From the NCBI GenBank assembly GCA_000436075.1, contig FR884633.1, positions 8,883 to 15,334 on the forward strand: a stretch of 6,452 nucleotides of DNA, in the 5' to 3' direction. Numbering within the stretch: position 1 is the first letter of the stretch; the number at the start of each line of letters is the position of its first letter. The notes beneath the pieces were generated by a model that saw nothing but the letters and a program-made list of their open reading frames with translations, ran no database searches and was not told the origin of the DNA. Origin of the DNA: Eggerthella sp. CAG:209. Lineage in GTDB: Bacteria > Actinomycetota > Coriobacteriia > Coriobacteriales > Eggerthellaceae. The position numbers and the translations under genes were made by a program. Shown one piece after another: positions 1-6,299 of this stretch.

Positions 1-768
1 ACCAGCCAGCCGGTAACCACCGATTTCACGGCGAATCTCGCCGAAGGCGTTTCGGGCATGCGCATCGGCGTTGTTCCCGCCTTTATGGAAGCAGAAGGTT
101 TGGCTCCCGAGGTTCGTGCCAAGGTTGAAGAGGCGGTAGGGCATCTTCGTCAGATGGGTGCGGAAATCATAGAGGTTGAGCTCCCCAATGCCCAGGCGGC
201 AATGAGCGCATACTATGTGCTTGGTCCCTGCGAGGCGTTCTCCAATCTGGCTCGTTTCGATTCCGTCCGCTATGGTTACTGCGAGCCTGGTTGCAAGGAT
301 CTGGGACATCAATATGAGGCTTCTCGTTCTGCGGGCTTCGGCCCCGAGGCACGTCGTCGCATCATGTTGGGCAGCTATCTGCTTTCCGCGGGCGTATACG
401 AAAAGTACTACTACCCGGCTCAGCAGGTTCGTACCCTTATCACTCAGGACTACGTGAAAGCATACGAAAAGGTAGATTGCATCATCGCTCCGGTTGCTCC
501 GCGCACCGCGTTCAAGTTCGGCGAAATCGCGGACCCCACCTCGATGTACCTTTCCGATATGTTCACCATTTCCATCAACATCGCTGGCAACGGCGGCATG
601 AGCATGCCTGTTGGCCTGGGTGCCGATTCTGGCATGCCCGTGGGCGTTCAGCTCATTAGCCCTGCTTTCAAGGACGAAAACATGCTGCGTGCTGCCGCCG
701 CACTCGAAACGGTATACGGCGCAGCTCCCGTTGCTCCGGCATTTGCCGATGGAAAGGATGGTGAATAA
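1..768 (+). CDS. gatA: Glutamyl/aspartyl-tRNA amidotransferase subunit A (5'-truncated by window edge)
   Basis: GatA is the glutaminase/amidase subunit of cytoplasmic GatCAB, which frees ammonia from glutamine and passes it to GatB for conversion of Glu-tRNA(Gln) or Asp-tRNA(Asn). The frame is open from base 1, giving 255 codons before TAA at 766-768; a full GatA is about 480-500 residues, so this is the C-terminal half and the Met at 58 is internal. Seen: the conserved block SNLARFDSVRYGY (241-279), RRRIMLGSY (355-381, allowing for the preceding Arg), and MYLSDMFT (544-567), all typical of GatA and not of generic amidases. By recall of the Staphylococcus structure, an Arg and an Asp in the last two blocks help hold glutamine. 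The Lys-Ser-Ser catalytic triad lies upstream and cannot be judged. The usual LPAISVP-type segment reads GNGGMSMP here (586-609). gatB follows after 2 bases; gatC is expected upstream but is not visible. Identity is near certain. Confidence 0.97.
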   Translation, partial: TSQPVTTDFTANLAEGVSGMRIGVVPAFMEAEGLAPEVRAKVEEAVGHLRQMGAEIIEVELPNAQAAMSAYYVLGPCEAFSNLARFDSVRYGYCEPGCKDLGHQYEASRSAGFGPEARRRIMLGSYLLSAGVYEKYYYPAQQVRTLITQDYVKAYEKVDCIIAPVAPRTAFKFGEIADPTSMYLSDMFTISINIAGNGGMSMPVGLGADSGMPVGVQLISPAFKDENMLRAAAALETVYGAAPVAPAFADGKDGE

Positions 769-770
769 CC

Positions 771-2363
771 GTGAAGAAGCTCGAACAAGTACTCGAAGAT
801 TGGGAAGCGGTTATCGGCCTGGAAATCCACGCCGAGCTCACCACGCTCGAAACTAAGATGTTCTGTAGCTGCAAGCTCGAATTTGGCGCTGAGCCCAACA
901 CGCATACCTGCCCGGTATGTCTCGGCTTGCCCGGTGCTTTGCCAGTGCCGAACAAGGCGGCAATCGAATCTATCGTGTTGGCTGGCCTTGCCACCAACTG
1001 CGATATCGAGAAGCGCTCTATGTTCTATCGTAAGAACTACATGTATCCCGATATGGCCAAGAACTTCCAGACCACGCAGGGCCCGGTTGCCTTCTGCATG
1101 CGCGGCCATCTGGATTTGGACGTTGACGGGGCTGCCGCTAAGGAGCGCATCGATCTGGCCGACCTGAAACCGGGCGAGCAGGGCGCCGAAGGCACCACTG
1201 CTGCAAACGTTACTCGTACCGAAGACGGCTACGTTGCCCATGTGGGCATTGAGCGTATCCATATGGAAGAGGACGCGGGCAAGATGATCCACATCGGCGG
1301 CGGCGAAGGTCGTATTGCCGGTGCTACCCATTCGCTGGTTGACTATAACCGCGCAGGTACGCCCCTTATCGAGCTGGTAACCAAGCCCGATCTTCGCACG
1401 CCTGAAGAGGCTCGTCTGTTTATGCAGAAGCTTCGCCAGATTTATCTGGCCATCGGCATTTCCGACTGCTCGATGGAAGAAGGCTCGCTGCGTTGCGACG
1501 GCAACGTTTCCCTGCGTCGCCGTGGCTCTACTGAGCTGGGTACCAAAACCGAGCTCAAGAACATGAACTCCTTCAAGAACCTTCACGACGGCCTTGCTTA
1601 CGAAATCTGCCGTCAGGCTGAGGTTTTGGAAGAGGGCGGCATCATTTACCAGGAAACCCGCCATTGGGATCCTAGCGCCAAGCGCACCATCGTTATGCGC
1701 GTGAAGGAAACGGCTGACGACTATCGCTTGTTCCCTGAGCCCGACTTGGCTCCCTATGACTTGTCCGATGAATTTATCGAAGGTGTTCGCGCCAAATTGC
1801 CCGAACTTCCCGACGAAAAAGCAAAGCGCTTCGAATCGGAGTTCGGTCTTTCCGCTTACGACGCTCGCCACTTGGTGGAGCATCGCAGCACCTCGAATTT
1901 CTTCGAGGCTTGTATGGCTGAAGCAGCGGATGATTCGGGTAAGCTGGCCAAGCCTCTGGCGAACCTCATCATCAATGATGTTGCCGCTTATGCGAATGCC
2001 AACGGTGTTTCAGATATGGAGCAAACCGCCCTTTCGCCTGCGCGCGCGGTGGAGCTGGTTAAGCTTCTCGCCGAAGACACCATTTCTTCTAAGCAGGCAA
2101 AGGAAGTGTTTGCCATCGTGCTCGAAGACGACAAGGATCCTTCCGTCATCATCGAAGAACGTGGTATGAAGCAGGTATCCGATACGGGTGCTATTGAAGC
2201 TGTTGTCGATGGTGTGCTCGCTGCTTTCCCCGACAAGGTTGAGCAGTATAAGGCAGGCAAAACCGGCCTGCTGGGCTTCTTCGTTGGCCAATGCATGAAG
2301 CAGATGAAGGGCCAGGGCAACCCGAAGGTTATCAACCAGCTGCTTGCTCAGAAGCTTTCGTAA
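771..2363 (+). CDS. gatB: Glutamyl/aspartyl-tRNA amidotransferase subunit B
   Basis: GatB binds the misacylated tRNA and activates its Glu/Asp side chain with ATP before amidation with ammonia from GatA. The 530-residue product opens with the family start VIGLEIHAEL (14-23). It has a four-cysteine set at C32, C34, C47 and C50 (C-x-C...C-x2-C, a possible zinc site), RKNYMYPD (87-94), HMEEDAGK (164-171), the signature DYNRAGTPLIELV (191-203) and DDYRLFPEPD (316-325), which closes the cradle domain. The tail from about 379 to 529 is the helical YqeY-like tRNA-binding region, ending NPKVINQLLAQKL. It is longer than the usual 475-500 residues, mainly because of about 30 extra residues around 121-155. 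GTG at 771 is the only possible start: an in-frame TGA lies at 762-764 and the conserved domain begins at once. The AAAGGA site (753-758) is rather far away, so coupling to gatA termination is likely. An amino-acid family alternative (GatE) is not supported. Confidence 0.98.
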   Translation: MKKLEQVLEDWEAVIGLEIHAELTTLETKMFCSCKLEFGAEPNTHTCPVCLGLPGALPVPNKAAIESIVLAGLATNCDIEKRSMFYRKNYMYPDMAKNFQTTQGPVAFCMRGHLDLDVDGAAAKERIDLADLKPGEQGAEGTTAANVTRTEDGYVAHVGIERIHMEEDAGKMIHIGGGEGRIAGATHSLVDYNRAGTPLIELVTKPDLRTPEEARLFMQKLRQIYLAIGISDCSMEEGSLRCDGNVSLRRRGSTELGTKTELKNMNSFKNLHDGLAYEICRQAEVLEEGGIIYQETRHWDPSAKRTIVMRVKETADDYRLFPEPDLAPYDLSDEFIEGVRAKLPELPDEKAKRFESEFGLSAYDARHLVEHRSTSNFFEACMAEAADDSGKLAKPLANLIINDVAAYANANGVSDMEQTALSPARAVELVKLLAEDTISSKQAKEVFAIVLEDDKDPSVIIEERGMKQVSDTGAIEAVVDGVLAAFPDKVEQYKAGKTGLLGFFVGQCMKQMKGQGNPKVINQLLAQKLS

Positions 2364-2408
2364 TCAAGCTATATACATGCGACGCGTTACCTACATGTGC
2401 GCATCGTT

Positions 2409-2442
2409 CCAAGCGCCCGGCCCGCTTTGGTCGGGCGCTTGG
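2409..2442 (+). terminator. Perfect 11-bp GC-rich hairpin after gatB, no U-tract
   Basis: Arms CCAAGCGCCCG (2409-2419) and CGGGCGCTTGG (2432-2442) are perfect reverse complements, and G-U plus two C-G pairs can extend the stem inward to leave a 6-base loop. It sits 46 bases after the gatB stop and 58 bases before the recQ start, where an operon-end terminator is expected. It is followed by TGGTTAAACAG rather than a run of T, and there is no T-run on the minus strand either, so it is not a textbook intrinsic terminator. It may be a partial terminator, a pause site aided by a factor, or an RNA-stabilising 3' end. Confidence 0.6.
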
Positions 2443-2488
2443 TGGTTAAACAGAAAAAATGATGCAAAAAAGTTCATATTTTTGTTTT

Positions 2489-2493
2489 GGAGG
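2489..2493 (+). promoter_or_regulatory. Ribosome binding site that fixes the recQ start
   Basis: GGAGG lies 7 bases before GTG 2501, an ideal spacing. It falls inside the longer open frame that begins at ATG 2459, whose extra 14 residues (MMQKSSYFCFGGCS) do not resemble a RecQ N-terminus. GTG 2501 is therefore preferred. A second candidate, ATG 2528, has GAGG at 2519-2522 with 5-base spacing and would remove 9 residues; it cannot be excluded. Confidence 0.8.
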
Positions 2494-2500
2494 ATGTTCG

Positions 2501-4399
2501 GTGACCGAAGAATCGAACGAGGGAGCAATGGATGCCGCCCGTGCGGCGCTGAAAGAGCATTTCGGCTATGACGGTTTTCGTCCTGGTCAGGAAACACTGG
2601 TGGGAGCCGTGCTTTCCGGGCGTGATTGCCTGGGTGTGATGCCGACGGGTGCAGGCAAGTCGATTTGCTACCAAATACCAGGTGTGGTCTTGCCGGGCTT
2701 AACCCTGGTAGTGTCGCCCTTGGTTTCCCTTATGGGCGACCAGGTACGTGCGCTGCTCGATGCAGGTGTGCGCGGCTCGTATTTGAACTCTACGCTCACC
2801 CCTGGTCAGCAAGGCACCGTGATGCGTCGTGCGTTGGCGGGTGCCTATGACATCATGTATGTAGCTCCCGAACGGTTGGCCGATTCTCGATTTATCGATT
2901 TTGCCTCCCAGGCAAACATTCCCCTAATCGCTATCGATGAAGCTCATTGCGTTTCGCAGTGGGGTCAGGATTTTCGCCCTGCTTACCTGGGAATAGGCGA
3001 ATTCATCGACGCCCTGCCGAAGCGTCCCATTGTTGCGGCGCTTACGGCAACAGCAACAGAAAAGGTTCGCGAAGACATTGTTTCGCTGTTGGGTTTGCGC
3101 AATCCCGCTACGGTGGTTACCGGGTTTGATCGCCCCAACCTCCATTTTGCCGTTGAGCAGCTTCCCTCAAAACGCAAGTTGGCACGTATCGTTGCATACG
3201 CTCTGAATCATCCGCAAGACTCGGGTATTGTGTACTGTTCCACGCGCAAAGACGTCGAAAAGGTGCATGAGACATTGGTGGAAGCTGGCGTGCAAGCGGT
3301 TCGCTACCATGCAGGTCTCTCGGTTCAAGAGCGCACCGATTCGCAGCGGGCGTTTGTGCTGGATGATGCACCCATTATGGTGGCTACCAATGCGTTTGGC
3401 ATGGGCATTGACAAATCGAATGTGCGCTACGTTATCCATCACAATATGCCGGGTTCGTTGGAGGCGTATTACCAGGAAGCGGGTCGTGCTGGTCGTGACG
3501 GCGAGTCGTCGGAATGCTTGTTGCTGTGGAACGACGGCGATATCGGCACGTGTCGATTTTTTATCGAGCAAGAAGTTGAAAATGAAGCCCTTGAGCCTGA
3601 AGAGCGCGAATTGGTACGCGCCTCGCAGCGTCGCTTGCTGGCAGCCATGACGGGCTACTGCCTTACTACGCGTTGTTTGCGCGGCCATATCCTGGATTAT
3701 TTCGGCGATGAATCTGCCATGGAATGTGACAATTGTTCCAATTGCGAGGGGCAGTATCAAGCGTTGGACGTAACCCTGCAGGCTCGCGCTGTTATGCGCT
3801 GTGTTCAGGAATTGCGCGGTCGTTTTGGTAAATCCGTGGTGGCCGATGTGCTGCATGGCTCCAAGAGCCAGCGCATTTTCGAGTTCGGCTTGGAAAGTTC
3901 GCGCACTTATGGCACTTTGCCCGACGATTCGGCAACAAGAATCAAAGAGATCATTGAAATCCTGGCAAGCGAAGGTTACCTGCAGATAGGGGAGGGGCGC
4001 TATCCCCTGGTTGGCTTGGGCGCTCGTGCCCGTGAAGCGGCGGTGCCCGAATTCTCGCTTGCCATGAAGCGTCCGCCTGAGCGCATAACGCGTTTGAAGG
4101 GGGCCGAAGGGGCGAGTGCTGCCTTCGGCGCTGCTGGCTCTGATGCGCCGAAAAAGGCGAAGGCCGCAGAAGGCCTCGACCCGATGGATGCCGAGCTGTT
4201 CGAGCGTCTGCGCGCTTTGCGCAAGCGCATAGCGACTGAAGCTACCGTGCCCCCTTACGTGGTGTTTTCAGATGCGGCCTTGCGCGCCATGTGCCTTGCC
4301 CGCCCGAAGGACGAAGCCCAATTCCTGGATGTTCAGGGCGTTGGGCAGAAAAAGCTTGAGCGGTACGGCGAAGAGTTCTTGCGCGAAATCAACGCCTAG
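2501..4399 (+). CDS. recQ: ATP-dependent DNA helicase RecQ
   Basis: RecQ is a 3'-5' superfamily 2 DNA helicase that unwinds forks, joints and broken ends in recombination and repair. From GTG 2501 the product is 632 residues, close to the roughly 600 of E. coli RecQ. In order: motif 0 GYDGFRPGQ (22-30), Walker A PTGAGKS (48-54, Lys53), DEAH (146-149), the RecQ aromatic loop SQWGQDFRPAY (152-162), TATAT (182-186), VYCSTRK (244-250), ATNAFGMGID (295-304) and QEAGRAGRDG (325-334) with the arginine finger region. The zinc module has C392, C409, C412 and C415. A winged-helix RQC region spans about 418-515, an Ala/Lys/Gly-rich linker about 533-558, and an HRDC domain about 561-632. All key helicase residues are present, so it should be active. 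The gene stands alone between hairpins, 137 bases after gatB and 393 before the transporter, suggesting its own transcription. No promoter is clear; the AT-rich stretch at 2449-2488 is the only candidate area. Confidence 0.97.
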   Translation: MTEESNEGAMDAARAALKEHFGYDGFRPGQETLVGAVLSGRDCLGVMPTGAGKSICYQIPGVVLPGLTLVVSPLVSLMGDQVRALLDAGVRGSYLNSTLTPGQQGTVMRRALAGAYDIMYVAPERLADSRFIDFASQANIPLIAIDEAHCVSQWGQDFRPAYLGIGEFIDALPKRPIVAALTATATEKVREDIVSLLGLRNPATVVTGFDRPNLHFAVEQLPSKRKLARIVAYALNHPQDSGIVYCSTRKDVEKVHETLVEAGVQAVRYHAGLSVQERTDSQRAFVLDDAPIMVATNAFGMGIDKSNVRYVIHHNMPGSLEAYYQEAGRAGRDGESSECLLLWNDGDIGTCRFFIEQEVENEALEPEERELVRASQRRLLAAMTGYCLTTRCLRGHILDYFGDESAMECDNCSNCEGQYQALDVTLQARAVMRCVQELRGRFGKSVVADVLHGSKSQRIFEFGLESSRTYGTLPDDSATRIKEIIEILASEGYLQIGEGRYPLVGLGARAREAAVPEFSLAMKRPPERITRLKGAEGASAAFGAAGSDAPKKAKAAEGLDPMDAELFERLRALRKRIATEATVPPYVVFSDAALRAMCLARPKDEAQFLDVQGVGQKKLERYGEEFLREINA

Positions 4400-4455
4400 T
4401 GAGGGGTCTGTTGGTAGTTGCCTATGATAGCGCTTGCCGCTTTGCGTTTGCGCTT

Positions 4456-4483
4456 CGGGAGGCGGCGCATGCTGCCGCCCTCG
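4456..4483 (+). terminator. GC-rich hairpin downstream of recQ
   Basis: CGGG-A-GGCGGC (4456-4466) pairs with GCCGCC-CTCG (4474-4483) around a 7-base loop; the A at 4460 bulges and one pair is G-U. It begins 57 bases after the recQ stop. There is no following U-tract, so it may end or protect the recQ message but is weakly supported as a terminator. Confidence 0.35.
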
Positions 4484-4509
4484 AGGGAACGCGCTGTTTG
4501 CTTTGAGAA

Positions 4510-4534
4510 AAATCTAGCGTGTGTCGCTAGATTT
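4510..4534. terminator. Perfect 10-bp inverted repeat after recQ
   Basis: AAATCTAGCG (4510-4519) and CGCTAGATTT (4525-4534) are perfect reverse complements around the 5-base loop TGTGT. The outer A/T pairs give short A and T flanks (A-run 4508-4512; TTT 4532-4534). On the minus strand the stem would end in five Ts, on the plus strand in three, so it could act weakly in either direction or be a protein-binding dyad. It has no gene on the minus strand to serve. Confidence 0.4.
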
Positions 4535-4700
4535 GAGCGGGCGTATCCATACCCTGATGTGAGGCGTCTGTTCAACGGATCTTGGAGCGGTACGGGAGCG
4601 GACTGCCATTTGAATTGAGCCACCGAAACTGCCGGCTGTTTATCCTCGAATGCGAAGGACCGCGCACCGTTAGCTTGCCCACGGATGCGTATGGAATAGG

Positions 4701-4735
4701 TTGACACCCTGTTCTAGTTACAAAACGCGTATCAT
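4701..4735 (+). promoter_or_regulatory. Possible promoter for the first NSS transporter
   Basis: A perfect -35 hexamer TTGACA is at 4701-4706 and a -10-like TATCAT at 4730-4735, but the 23-base gap is too long for ordinary housekeeping sigma promoters. At the standard 17-base distance the sequence is AACGCG, which is poor. The TATCAT box is supported by a similar GCGTAT...GAAC pattern before the second NSS gene. If it is real, transcription would start near 4742, at the foot of the hairpin. Treat as a candidate region only. Confidence 0.35.
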
Positions 4736-4739
4736 TGAA

Positions 4740-4763
4740 CGGTTATGTCTTTTGGCATAACCG
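4740..4763 (+). promoter_or_regulatory. Leader hairpin immediately before the first NSS transporter
   Basis: CGGTTATG (4740-4747) pairs perfectly with CATAACCG (4756-4763); a G-U and a C-G pair extend it to a 10-bp stem with the tetraloop TTTT. It is followed by CTTTCGTTTTCG, T-rich but interrupted, and then by the ribosome site of the transporter. The form suggests a weak terminator or attenuator, or a 5'-end stabiliser if transcription starts near 4742. It also swallows the upstream in-frame ATG at 4745, arguing against that start. Confidence 0.5.
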
Positions 4764-4778
4764 CTTTCGTTTTCGACA

Positions 4779-4784
4779 GAAAGG
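4779..4784 (+). promoter_or_regulatory. Ribosome binding site fixing the first NSS start
   Basis: AGAAAGG-type purine run ending at 4784 lies 8 bases before ATG 4793. No comparable site precedes ATG 4745, which lies inside the leader hairpin. The choice also matches the second NSS protein, whose N-terminus is similarly short before the conserved region. Confidence 0.7.
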
Positions 4785-4792
4785 CGGCTTGC

Positions 4793-6223
4793 ATGGCCAG
4801 CCAGAACACTACCGGCAACAATGCCTCTTCCGTAGACGGGCAAGGGCGCGAAGGATTCTCTAGCCGTTTGGGCTTTCTGCTTATCAGCGCAGGCTGTGCT
4901 ATCGGCCTGGGCAACATCTGGCGCTTCCCCTACATCACAGGACAATACGGCGGTGCCGCGTTCGTTTTGATGATCCTATTCTTCCTGGTGGTGCTGGGCG
5001 TGCCGCTGTTGGTGATGGAATTTTCTGTAGGTCGCGCAAGCCATCGCTCGACAGCGCGAAGCTTTAATGCCTTGGAGCCGCGCGGCTCCAAGTGGCATTG
5101 GTTCAAGTGGTTTACCCTTGTAGGCAACTACGTGCTGATGATGTTTTACACCAGCGTGTGCGGTTGGATGGTTGCCTACCTATTCAAAACCGGCATAGGA
5201 ACCTTTGACGGAACGCACGATATTCCCACTGTTTTTTCTTCCATGATCGGCGACCCAGTTGAAATGGCGGGATGGATGCTGCTGGTAACGCTGGTCGGTT
5301 TCGCGATCTGCGCGGCAGGCGTGCAGAAGGGCGTAGAGCGCATCACCAAGGTAATGATGGCCGCCCTGTTTGTTTTGATGGCTGTTCTTTGCGTGCATTC
5401 ATGCCTTCTTGAAGGTGGTCAGGAAGGTCTGGCATTCTACCTGCTGCCCAACTTCGATAACCTCTTCAACAATCCCAGCGCCAGTTTCGCTGAAATCCTG
5501 TACGCCGCAATGAGTCAGGCGTTCTTCATGCTTTCCGTTGGCATTGGCGGTATGTCCATTTTCGGCAGCTACATTGGACGTGACAACAAGCTCACGGGTG
5601 AGGCCGTACGCATTGCAGGCATGGATACCTTGGTTGCCATTATGGCGGGCCTTATCATCTTTCCCGCATGCTTCGCTTACGGCGTTGCGCCCGATGCCGG
5701 TCCCGACCTGGTGTTCCTTACCCTGCCTGCTGTGTTTGAGCAAATGCCGCTCGGCCAGCTGTGGGGAACGATATTCTTCTTGTGCATGGCCTTTGCAGCG
5801 CTTTCAACCGTTATCGCGGTCTTCGAGAACATCCTGCGTTTTTCGATGGACCAGTGGGATGTCACGCGCAAACGAGCAGTTGCCATCAACGGGCCTTTGC
5901 TGGCACTGCTTTCCCTGCCGTGCGTTTTGGGCTTTTCTGTATGGTCGGGCATGCAGATTCCCGGCATCGGCGACATCCAGTCGTTGGAAGACTTCTTGGT
6001 TTCCAACAACTTCCTGGTGTTGGGCGCTTTGGTATTCGCCCTGTTCTGTACCCGCCGCTCTGGTTGGGGTTGGAAGAACTTCCTTGCCGAGGCAAACGAA
6101 GGCGAAGGTATGGCGTATCCGAAGTTCCTGTACGTTTGGACTCGTTACGGTGTGCCGCTGCTGATCATCGTTATTTTCGTAGCAGGATGGGTGCCTAAAA
6201 TCACTTTCTGGCTGAATATGTAG
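4793..6223 (+). CDS. Sodium-dependent transporter, NSS/SNF family
   Basis: This is a LeuT-fold inner-membrane symporter that uses the sodium gradient to import a small solute, in bacteria usually an amino acid or related amine; the substrate cannot be read from sequence. The 476 residues have a polar N-tail (1-22) and about 11 membrane segments, near 27-47, 56-78, 107-131, 158-177, 185-206, 233-260, 277-297, 323-348, 363-381, 403-420 and 453-468, the common bacterial 11-segment form without TM12. TM1 has the NSS hallmark AIGLGNIWRFPY (36-47; Asn41 matches a LeuT Na1 ligand). Tyr119 in TM3 matches the substrate-contacting LeuT Tyr108, TM6 carries the unwound-helix motif LSVGIGG (247-253), and Ser338-Thr339 in TM8 match the Na2 ligands. 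Met246 stands where LeuT has the Na1 ligand Thr254. ATG 4793 is chosen over ATG 4745. A paralogue follows 112 bases downstream. Confidence 0.95.
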   Translation: MASQNTTGNNASSVDGQGREGFSSRLGFLLISAGCAIGLGNIWRFPYITGQYGGAAFVLMILFFLVVLGVPLLVMEFSVGRASHRSTARSFNALEPRGSKWHWFKWFTLVGNYVLMMFYTSVCGWMVAYLFKTGIGTFDGTHDIPTVFSSMIGDPVEMAGWMLLVTLVGFAICAAGVQKGVERITKVMMAALFVLMAVLCVHSCLLEGGQEGLAFYLLPNFDNLFNNPSASFAEILYAAMSQAFFMLSVGIGGMSIFGSYIGRDNKLTGEAVRIAGMDTLVAIMAGLIIFPACFAYGVAPDAGPDLVFLTLPAVFEQMPLGQLWGTIFFLCMAFAALSTVIAVFENILRFSMDQWDVTRKRAVAINGPLLALLSLPCVLGFSVWSGMQIPGIGDIQSLEDFLVSNNFLVLGALVFALFCTRRSGWGWKNFLAEANEGEGMAYPKFLYVWTRYGVPLLIIVIFVAGWVPKITFWLNM

Positions 6224-6230
6224 CGGGCCA

Positions 6231-6260
6231 CTCGGCTCTTGCCTGCCGAGACGATTCGGC
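6231..6260 (+). repeat. Overlapping inverted repeats after the first NSS gene
   Basis: CTCGGC (6231-6236) pairs with GCCGAG (6245-6250) over an 8-base loop. The same GCCGAG can instead pair with TTCGGC (6255-6260), one G-U pair included, over the tetraloop ACGA. The two hairpins exclude each other. They begin 7 bases after the stop codon; neither is followed by a T-run, so termination is doubtful. Confidence 0.4.
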
Positions 6261-6269
6261 GGCTTAGGA

Positions 6270-6299
6270 CTCTTGCGCCGGAGTGCAAGAGCGTATACT
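6270..6299 (+). promoter_or_regulatory. Candidate promoter with dyad operator for the second NSS gene
   Basis: A -10-like TATACT (6294-6299, five of six consensus bases) lies 36 bases before GTG 6336. Directly upstream is a perfect dyad, CTCTTGC (6270-6276), 8-base spacer, GCAAGAG (6285-6291). It covers the place of the -35 box, which reads TCTTGC at 17-base spacing and is weak. A dyad there suits a dimeric regulator, activator or repressor. It could also be an RNA hairpin in a read-through transcript from the first NSS gene. Confidence 0.45.

Larger units (their letters stand above)
4400..4792. other. 393-base intergenic region without a convincing gene
   Basis: Between the recQ stop and the transporter start I see no tRNA, known structured RNA or supported protein gene. 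Open frames at 4418-4618 (+) and 4396-4707 (-) lack ribosome sites and resemble no family I know. What the stretch does hold is a GC-rich hairpin at 4456-4483, a perfect 10-bp hairpin at 4510-4534, a TTGACA box at 4701-4706, a TATCAT box at 4730-4735, and a hairpin with a T-rich flank at 4740-4763. Bases 4535-4700 contain only a loose direct repeat (GGAGCGG at 4583 and again about 11 bases later) and otherwise nothing I can name. Confidence 0.7.

Noticed and set aside
648..1883. 411-codon open frame on the minus strand across the gatA end and gatB
   Set aside because: It lies wholly opposite well-conserved gatA/gatB coding sequence, has no recognisable domain, and is explained by codon bias leaving few stops in that frame.
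2459..2500. Longer recQ start at ATG 2459
   Set aside because: It lacks an upstream ribosome site and adds 14 residues unlike RecQ, whereas GGAGG at 2489 perfectly serves GTG 2501.
4418..4618. 66-codon plus-strand frame after recQ
   Set aside because: No ribosome site at its ATG, runs through two hairpins, and has no resemblance to known small proteins.
4581..4660. Possible tRNA-Ser-like start (GGAGCGGTACGGGAGCGGAC)
   Set aside because: The D-loop-like string is not followed by an anticodon stem, a T-loop GTTCGA-type sequence or a closing acceptor stem.
4396..4707. 103-codon minus-strand frame filling the recQ-NSS gap
   Set aside because: Starts with GTG without a usable ribosome site, has a very basic and unfamiliar product, and overlaps both hairpins; no evidence that it is translated.
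4745..4792. Longer NSS start at ATG 4745
   Set aside because: The codon lies inside the leader hairpin and has no ribosome site; ATG 4793 has a purine-rich site 8 bases upstream.
5538..6164. 208-codon plus-strand frame inside the first NSS gene
   Set aside because: Out-of-frame shadow of a clear 11-segment transporter; the real frame carries all family motifs.
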